Source: Cephalothrix simula (Eukaryota; Nemertea; Palaeonemertea; Archinemertea; Cephalotrichidae). From it: a DNA stretch of 10,498 nt. The notes below the pieces were generated by a model. The model was not told where the DNA came from. It saw nothing but the letters and a program-made list of their open reading frames with translations, and ran no database searches. The translations under genes were made by a program, and so were the position numbers. Below, piece by piece: positions 5,520 to 10,498 of the stretch. The stretch is from NCBI GenBank assembly GCA_035591015.1, contig JAXIUW010223285.1:1-10498 (forward strand). Direction: 5' to 3'. Every line of letters begins with the position of its first letter. Within the stretch, counting starts at the first letter, position 1.

Positions 5520-8500
5520 GTAAAATTTTAGATACATTTTGTAGTTTAGTTTCTGCACAATGAAATAATAAAAATGCACTGTAATAACTAAGGGAGTGCA
5601 GATTAAAACATTCCCTAAAGTGAGTAGCACGTAATTTTTAATGTTGGCAGAAATTTTGTAAGCTTGTAGTCAAAATTGCGTTTGCAATTGCATTAGCCTC
5701 AACATGATATATAGATCGAATAACATAAAATACCACCTTTATCACACTCAATATCCCCAAGTTTTCCTATCTTCTTATTTATCATCAGTAGTCTAAAAAA
5801 TTCATCATTAAAAACTTTCTAAATACACAATATATTAACTGAGATAATTTTCATACTTTTTATTAAAAAATTATTTCAGTATGCCGGAAATAAAACTACA
5901 AGATGCTTGCCAAAATTTGAGATGTTTTCTGGTCATTCTGGTTGTTTAGAACCATCTTCAAAATTTATTAGAGGAGGCATGTACCTACTTAAATTTTGAA
6001 TTATTATTTTTATCGCAATTGAATTTTTATTAATAAAAGTATACGACTAAGATTAATACTATTCTACAGGTGTTAGTGAGGAAGACAAGACCATCATATT
6101 GGAATTACATAACAATTACAGATCAAGAGCAGATCCACCAGCAGCCGATATGATAAAGATAGTAAGATTTTTAACAATTGAATCTTTAAATATTAGCTAA
6201 TGTCATGACTTAGTGACATATATTTTTGAATCATTGTAACAAGAACAAAGTTTGAAAGTAAATTCGATATATTTTCAGTATTGGGATGACCAGCTGGAAA
6301 TGGCTGCCCAAGGTTTGAGTGACCAATGTGAAGGAGACCACGACGCAGCTATAGCAAGATCAGTTGCCGGTATGTTTCTTTATAAATCTATATAAATTAA
6401 GTCTGAGATTAAGTGAAAACAGAAACTAAAGCTCAAAAGAGTTGAATTGTATATCTAAATTTGTATTGTTTCTAGGACGGTGGCGGTCTGGCCAAAACAT
6501 AGCACTTCAGACGGATACTTGGAATTCCTCAATTTATATGTGGTACAAGGAAATTAACCAATTTAACTATGGTAATGACTCCATGAGTTTAAGTGATGTT
6601 GGGCATTTTACTGTGGTAAGTAACCGTACCTTGCTATTACCATAACCAAATCTATGCTATTTATCACAGCACAAAAAAATGTTGGAACATACCAGTATTC
6701 CAAAATCCCTCAATATTAATTATTCCTCGAATTATTTGAATTACAAGGATATTCAATATTATTTTGTTGGGATATTATTTTTCAGTAGATTAATAAATAA
6801 ATTCAATGAAAAAAAGAAGTAATCTAGATATCTTTCTTAAAACATTGAAATTATATATTTGTTGGAGTTTTAGCCTCTTAATTATATTGCCTCATAAAAT
6901 TAATCCATTTGCGTAAACAAATATGCCTCAGGAAATCTATTTTTTGTGCAAAACGTGACGTTCCGGAGGCACCATAGTTTTTGGAATCGCCCGAAATTGG
7001 ATTGCTCCATTGACTTGCAAGACTATCAAAAGTAGAGGTCAGCCCGCAAATTCAATGGCGCAATGGAATTCAAAAGCGCAATCTAATTTCCTTGTGCACA
7101 GTATCAAATCGAGGTGAAAACTACACCCAAAAAGATCAATTAAAATGCAAACAATACTTTATGGTTATGACACAGGTTGTATGTTACAGATGATGAGGAG
7201 TGACGTTCAGCGCATCGGGTGTGGCTTTACTGAATGTACAGGGCGAGGCAAGGTCTGGATTTGCAACTATTCAAGGTAATGATAGAAATACTCTATCAAA
7301 ACAAAGTCAACATAAAATAAACCTGCTGGATTTATTTGTTTCCTTTTACATGTATAGGTCAAACGGATATGGATGGAACAAGCCATGGACAAACAGCACA
7401 AATGGTACAAGTTGTTCGGGGTGTCCAAATCACTGTAAAAACAACCTTTGTGGTAATTCATCTGTCATAAAATCATTACTGGGCCGCTCGACTGGGCAAC
7501 ACATGTAGCAATATAGGTAGGCTGCGTTTGACGATTTCGACCACTGTTCCAGAGAGTGAGGATATATTCGTCGAAACAGCTGCACTCTAATTTCAAGTAG
7601 GAAAAAGTCCATGAGTTTTATATGAACGTACGTTCCTCGTAAGAACAGATTGGAAGGCTCAGTGGCGGTGCCGCGATAGATTCCCGCAATTTAAATTTTA
7701 TAATAGCGCAGATAAAAGATTATAGAAATTCAATTACCACAAAAAACATAATTAACTCATTGGAAGCGACGGAAGAAATCAAGTTTTTGTTTTTTCCCTA
7801 CACTTACTGCTGCTGCCTATCATTTTCAGCTGTGAATTACCGCTGCCGCAAATTTTACCGCAATATCTCCCATAGGTACATTTTAAAAGGGTTACTGTGC
7901 CGTGATAGATCAATCACTAAACCCTGCGGAATTCCAGTCTGGTTCTGGTTCTATCATTCATTCATCCATTCTATGGCTATTCGGAGATCATCGTGGTCTA
8001 CGATCTCCATTGTGCCGCCTACTTTGTAGACCTTCATACAGATGATCCTTGATCAAGAATGAATGTCTTTCGGGTGGGGTCGTCGAATTTGGACTTTACC
8101 TCCAATTATCTTGGTATCAAATTATTTGTTTTCAATGTATCAATAGATGGGTTATTGCAGTAATTTGTTTTCTCTTGAATAAACAAACCGCATTAAGTTC
8201 TAATGAGTATCTAAATGAGTTATGGCCAATTTTCTCAATCAACTCTGCGTTCTCCGAAACACCCTAAAATATAATTCATCCGTGGCATATTCGCTTCGGC
8301 TCCTTAAAAATCCCAGCTACACGTGGTTAATTTTCGCCGATTTTTACCGAGGAAGAACGGAAAGGAAAATCTCAATCTCCTATCATCTACACCTCTTAAA
8401 AAGCCCCACGTTCGATCGCCCCAATCGTTCCAAAGATCGTTCCAAAATTATTTAGAGCGTTCGAGGTGCACATGACAATCGGGATACATGTTTTAACCGT

Positions 8501-10054
8501 TCTCATCTCAGTTCGAAGCATATTGGACGGTTCGAAGATATATCCGATAGTTGGAAGGATAATTTGAATCTTTCCAATGGTCATTGGTCGTTCCGAGCAT
8601 ATTTAGAGCATTCAAGGTGCATATAACAATCGGAATGCATGTTCTAACCATTCCGATCTCCGTTCCAAGCATATTGGAGTGTACAAGATGTACCAGGTTG
8701 TTAGAACGATCGTTCAAATCGTTCCAAAGATCGTCCCAGGTGAATATAACGATTGGAATGCAAGTTCTAACCATTCTGATATCCGATCCAAGAATATTGG
8801 ATGTGTTCAGGTTGTATCCAAGATAGTTGGAACGATCGTTCGAACCGTTCTGATGATAGTTCCAAGTATATTTAGAGCGTTCAAGGTGCATATAACAATC
8901 GGAATACATATTCTAACCATTCTGATCTCGGTTCTAAGCATATTGGGCGTGTTCAAGATGTATCTGAATATTAAAACGATATTTGTATCGTTCCAAAGAT
9001 TGGTCCAAGTATATTTAGAGCAATCACGGTGTATATAATGATCTCCATTCCAAGAATATTGGACGTACATTTGTATTCAAGATATATTTAATTGTTGGAA
9101 CGATCGCTCGAATCGTTCCAATTAGAGCGTTCCAGGTGAACAAAATATATTCAAGGCGTTCCTGGTGTTTCAAACAATTGGAACGGGAATACATGTTCAA
9201 ACTACAGCTGTTACATGTTTCTTGGACGTGGCCCATTATATAGGCATGCGAAGTATTCTAATAGTTTGTACGGGTATTTAAAATCGTTCAACATGTATTC
9301 AGCATATCCTTGAATTATTTCAATTTCGGCAGTGATCACTCCAAGCCGATGACAATGCGTTTAATGTGTTGTTTCTGAAATACGCACTGGAAAAGTTTTC
9401 AAATGATTCCGCTACATTTGGTAATTTGCTGTTTGTATACAGTGCACGTTTGGAAAGGACGTTCCTTGTGCATCAATGTGCGATCCGGACGGGGAGGGTG
9501 CACCGGTTTGTGCACAGATGTGCGATCCTTATGGAAAGAGTTAAGAGTTTAAATTCCAGGGCTGCAAAAGTTAGCTCAAAAGCATCCTTTGTGATTATGC
9601 ATTCTGTCTATCAATTCTTGCCTTGACAGAAGTATAAGGTGTCATTTTGCAGGTGTCTGTTAAACATTTCTTTCTTTTTTAGACTGCGGTCCAGACTTAG
9701 CTTGTTACAACAGAGCGACAATGAACGTTGACACATGTACATGCACATGCCTTAGTCTGAGCAGACCGTCTACTTATTATCAACCTAACTGTGACTGTAA
9801 GAATTAAGTTAACAACTACTCTAAGATATTTTAAGTCAATTAATATTGTTGTCAAAAGTATCGTGAGAGGATAAATCAATTTCATGCATGGTATTATCTT
9901 TTTCATTTGGTATTAACTTTTTCAGTGAACTGTGCAGAAGCTGTCCAACTTGACGACAAAAACAATTACCTTTGCACTTATTTTCCACTTTCATACTGCA
10001 TTTCGTCCAGAAACGCTGCCTTTGATTGCCCGGATATTTGCAATGTTTGTCCAT
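5275..10054 (+). CDS. Gene B: secreted CAP (CRISP/SCP-type) protein with EGF-like and ShKT-like modules, 3' end beyond window
   Basis: Ten exons join to 919 nt (306 codons plus one base): 5275-5314, 5485-5519, 5880-5976, 6070-6161, 6279-6369, 6476-6615, 7190-7275, 7358-7452, 9683-9796, 9926-10054. All joins keep frame. Order of parts: signal peptide (1 to about 24), lead segment with two cysteines (26-58), CAP domain (59 to about 205), Cys-rich hinge (206-225), EGF-like module (226-263), ShKT-like module (264-306). Likely N-glycosylation sites are NKT (29), NSS (135), NST (206) and NGT (209). CAP proteins are extracellular and bind sterols, lipids or protein partners; the true role here is unknown. 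The model ends in phase 1 at a GTAAGT donor, so at least one more exon follows, probably right of the window. The tail could resemble the hydrophobic exon of gene A, but that is inference. Nine of ten exons have consensus GT-AG borders; one uses GC-AG. Confidence 0.88.
5520..5879 (+). other. Intron 2 of gene B
   Basis: It has a GTAAAA donor and an ATTATTTCAG acceptor, and is AT-rich. No repeat or other gene is recognisable in it. Confidence 0.75.
5977..6069 (+). other. GC-AG intron 3 of gene B
   Basis: Splicing GAG|GCATGT to TTCTACAG|GTG restores RGGVSEEDK, matching the family pattern at the start of the CAP domain and keeping phase 1. A GT donor four bases further (5981) joined to the AG ending at 6076 also keeps frame, giving RGGI-EEDK and one residue fewer. 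It is the alternative model. Confidence 0.6.
6616..7189 (+). other. Intron 6 of gene B, with a foldback repeat
   Basis: It has a GTAAGT donor and a GTTACAG acceptor. The interior is AT-rich except for 6945-7100, which is GC-richer and carries the imperfect inverted repeat listed separately. Confidence 0.75.
6993..7090. repeat. Imperfect inverted repeat in intron 6
   Basis: GAAATTGGATTGC (6993-7005) pairs with GCAATCTAATTTC (7078-7090). CCATTGACTTGC pairs loosely with GCAAATTCAATGG further inside. Together they form a foldback of about 98 bp, probably a relic of a short inverted-repeat transposon. Confidence 0.6.
7986..8047. repeat. Small two-part inverted repeat
   Basis: GATCATC (7986-7992) and GGTCTAC (7995-8001) are complementary to GATGATC (8041-8047) and GTAGACC (8026-8032). 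A competing hairpin GGAGATC/GATCTCC also exists nearby (7984-8008). No function is apparent. Confidence 0.5.
8411..9200. repeat. Degenerate tandem array, about six units of 107-151 bp
   Basis: Each unit carries, in order, TTTAGAGCGTTC, AAGGTGCATATAACAATCGG, a CATGTTCTAACCATTCTGAT-type stretch, AGCATATTGGACGTG, and a core rich in ATCGTTCC and its complement (for example GGAACGATCGTTC). The marker [C/A]AGGTG-type box lies at 8462, 8613, 8736, 8882, 9025 and 9132. Spacings are therefore 151, 123, 146, 143 and 107 bp. Units diverge by substitutions and deletions; the third lacks the TTTAGAGC box. The palindromic core means both strands look alike, and both strands happen to stay open for 80-130 codons. 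Those frames are repeat by-products, not genes. Confidence 0.85.
9443..9539 (+). other. Possible unannotated Cys-rich exon or exon relic in intron 8
   Basis: After an acceptor-like GTTTGTATACAG, a GC-richer frame encodes CTFGKDVPCASMCDPDG and then VCAQMCDPYGKS before a stop. It contains a twofold internal repeat of CA-x-MCDP-x-G. A weak donor (A|GTTAAG) at 9539/9540 would exit in phase 1, matching the next exon. However, entry is phase 0 and the preceding exon ends in phase 1, so it cannot be spliced into gene B as modelled. It may be a relic, part of another isoform with a missing partner exon, or chance. Confidence 0.25.
9683..9796 (+). other. EGF-like exon of gene B
   Basis: A phase 1-1 exon encoding DCGPDLACYNRAT and TCTCTCLSLS, ending QPNCD. 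Cysteine spacing is C-x5-C-x10-C-x-C-x-C-x13-C, one residue longer in the last gap than the gene A exon at 3837-3947. Both exons end GTGACT at the donor, so they are clear duplicates. Confidence 0.85.
9926..10054 (+). other. ShKT-like exon of gene B
   Basis: A 129-nt phase 1-1 exon with cysteines at residues 266, 280, 288, 298, 302 and 305, and the ending FDCPDICNVCP. Length and cysteine spacing are identical to gene A exon 4436-4564, although most other residues differ. The C-x3-C-x2-C ending is the ShKT signature; the long C-x13-C first gap is atypical. A GTAAGT donor follows. Confidence 0.85.
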
Positions 10055-10498
10055 GTAAGTTTTCTTGGTAAAATTGGCGCTACGAATTCCATTCTTCATG
10101 GAGGTAATACGTGTCGAAGTCCATGAAACTCAGACTAAAAATTTATGATAGTCTTTGGGTAATCCTGCAAACAGCAAAAGGATGCTAGTAATAGGATATG
10201 TTATTGTACGACGGAAGAAGCGGAGTTTCTAATAGTTTAACAGGCAAATAAAGCCCATTTTAACACGTTTATGGGGTTAAAACCAGAGAAAACTGTTAAT
10301 TATGCCCCCATTTTGGCAAAAATAATTTATCTTTTTACATACCATTAGGGGGTCCCATTAATTTATTTCCGTTGCCTTTGTGTAAATAATATCTATAACA
10401 TTAGGGTTTACAAAAACTTGGAAACGCTTTATTTTAGTTTTCTTAGTTGATTTTCCAAAGACTGAAGTTTCATTTCTAAATTTGTTTCCCTTAAATTT
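10055..10498 (+). other. Intron 10 of gene B up to the window edge
   Basis: No clear terminal exon is present. One weak candidate starts at 10447 after TTTTAGTTTTCTTAG. It is open in phase 1 to the end of the window (begins DFPKTEVSF), with no homology to the gene A tail. The rest is AT-rich non-coding sequence. Confidence 0.45.

Larger units (their letters stand above)
5880..7452 (+). other. Lead segment, CAP domain and hinge of gene B (six exons)
   Basis: The lead exon carries CLPKFEMFSGHSGC, the two-Cys GH-x-x-C segment that often precedes CAP domains in mollusc and other invertebrate proteins. The CAP domain follows: VSEEDK, LHNNYRSR with His71, PPAADMIKI, YWDDQLEMAAQ, GQNIA (124-128), MWYKEI with Glu144, GHFT with His162, then IGCGFTEC and VWICNY (187-192). 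The hinge reads NKPWTNSTNGTSC and CSGCPNHCKNNLC. The two His and Glu144 of the usual CAP cavity tetrad are present. The second Glu position (in GENI of many members) is Gln125, as in a number of family members. The usual Q-x-V-W after GHxT is replaced by VMMRS, so the conserved Trp is lost. Confidence 0.85.
7453..9682 (+). other. Large intron 8 of gene B (2.2 kb)
   Basis: It has a GTAATT donor and a TTCTTTTTTAG acceptor, and separates the CAP/hinge part from the EGF-like exon. Contents, left to right: a GC-richer unassigned patch (7510-7700); non-coding sequence to 8400, including a small inverted repeat (7986-8047); the degenerate tandem array (8411-9200); and a short GC-rich open stretch at 9443-9539. 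In gene A the equivalent position, just before the EGF-like exon, is where alternative last exons appear to lie. Confidence 0.7.

Noticed and set aside
5881-5950. ATG-led frame at 5881 resembling a signal peptide (MPEIKLQD... then FLVILVV)
   Set aside because: It ends in a stop within the exon and conflicts with the frame carrying the two-Cys lead segment, which joins in phase to the signal-peptide exons and the CAP domain.
7200-7508. 102-codon frame across intron 7
   Set aside because: It merges the wrong frame of exon 7 with the intron before reaching the true frame of exon 8. The splice 7275^7358 gives the conserved CAP ending instead.
7830-7875. Possible 46-nt mini-exon between CATTTTCAG and ATAG|GTACAT
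   Set aside because: Good-looking sites, but it would exit in phase 2 while the next gene B exon needs phase 1. The sequence (repeated CCGC) looks repeat-derived.
8508-9070. Overlapping open frames of 80-133 codons on both strands
   Set aside because: They lie wholly in the degenerate tandem array. Their repeated peptide pattern follows the DNA repeat, and both strands are open because of the palindromic core.
1-10498. tRNA, rRNA, CRISPR, bacterial operon or ribosome-binding features
   Set aside because: None seen. The intron-exon structure and polyadenylation signals show an animal nuclear genome, so these feature types do not apply.

Overview
This window looks like a stretch of AT-rich invertebrate animal genome. 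Coding sequence is broken into short exons (35-150 nt) with GT-AG introns, and the introns hold transposon relics. Long ORFs are absent, so the genes were read by joining splice sites and reading phases. The protein families (CAP/SCP domain, ShKT domains, a short Cys-rich EGF-like module) and the lead segment before the CAP domain resemble secreted CAP proteins of molluscs and other lophotrochozoans. That assignment is inference; a cnidarian or another marine invertebrate cannot be excluded.

Layout, all genes on the + strand. Positions 1-1532 are non-coding, with a decayed Penelope-like reverse transcriptase present in several rearranged copies (150-1110). Positions 1533-4781 hold the 3' part of a gene or gene pair ('gene A') whose 5' exons would lie left of the window. 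It has two ShKT exons ending in a stop (1533-1658, 1751-1860), a phase-compatible terminal exon with a hydrophobic tail (2185-2288), a weak extra terminal exon (2603-2685), then an EGF-like exon, a ShKT-like exon and a second hydrophobic-tail exon (3837-3947, 4436-4564, 4633-4781). A 278-bp TTAA-flanked MITE and two striking perfect inverted repeats lie in the introns. Positions 4813-5274 are the presumed promoter of gene B.

Gene B (5275 to 10054 and beyond the right edge) reads as ten exons giving 306 residues: a signal peptide, a two-Cys lead segment, a complete CAP domain with its Cys-rich hinge, a 2.2-kb intron carrying a degenerate tandem array, then EGF-like and ShKT-like exons parallel to those of gene A. 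The intron between the lead segment and the CAP domain is best explained by a GC-AG splice.

The main point of interest is modularity. Nearly every exon after the CAP domain begins and ends in phase 1. In gene A several such terminal modules lie side by side: a soluble ShKT end and two unrelated hydrophobic, GPI-like ends. This suggests that alternative last exons could make secreted and membrane-anchored forms of one CAP protein, or that recently duplicated genes are exchanging 3' modules. RNA evidence would decide.
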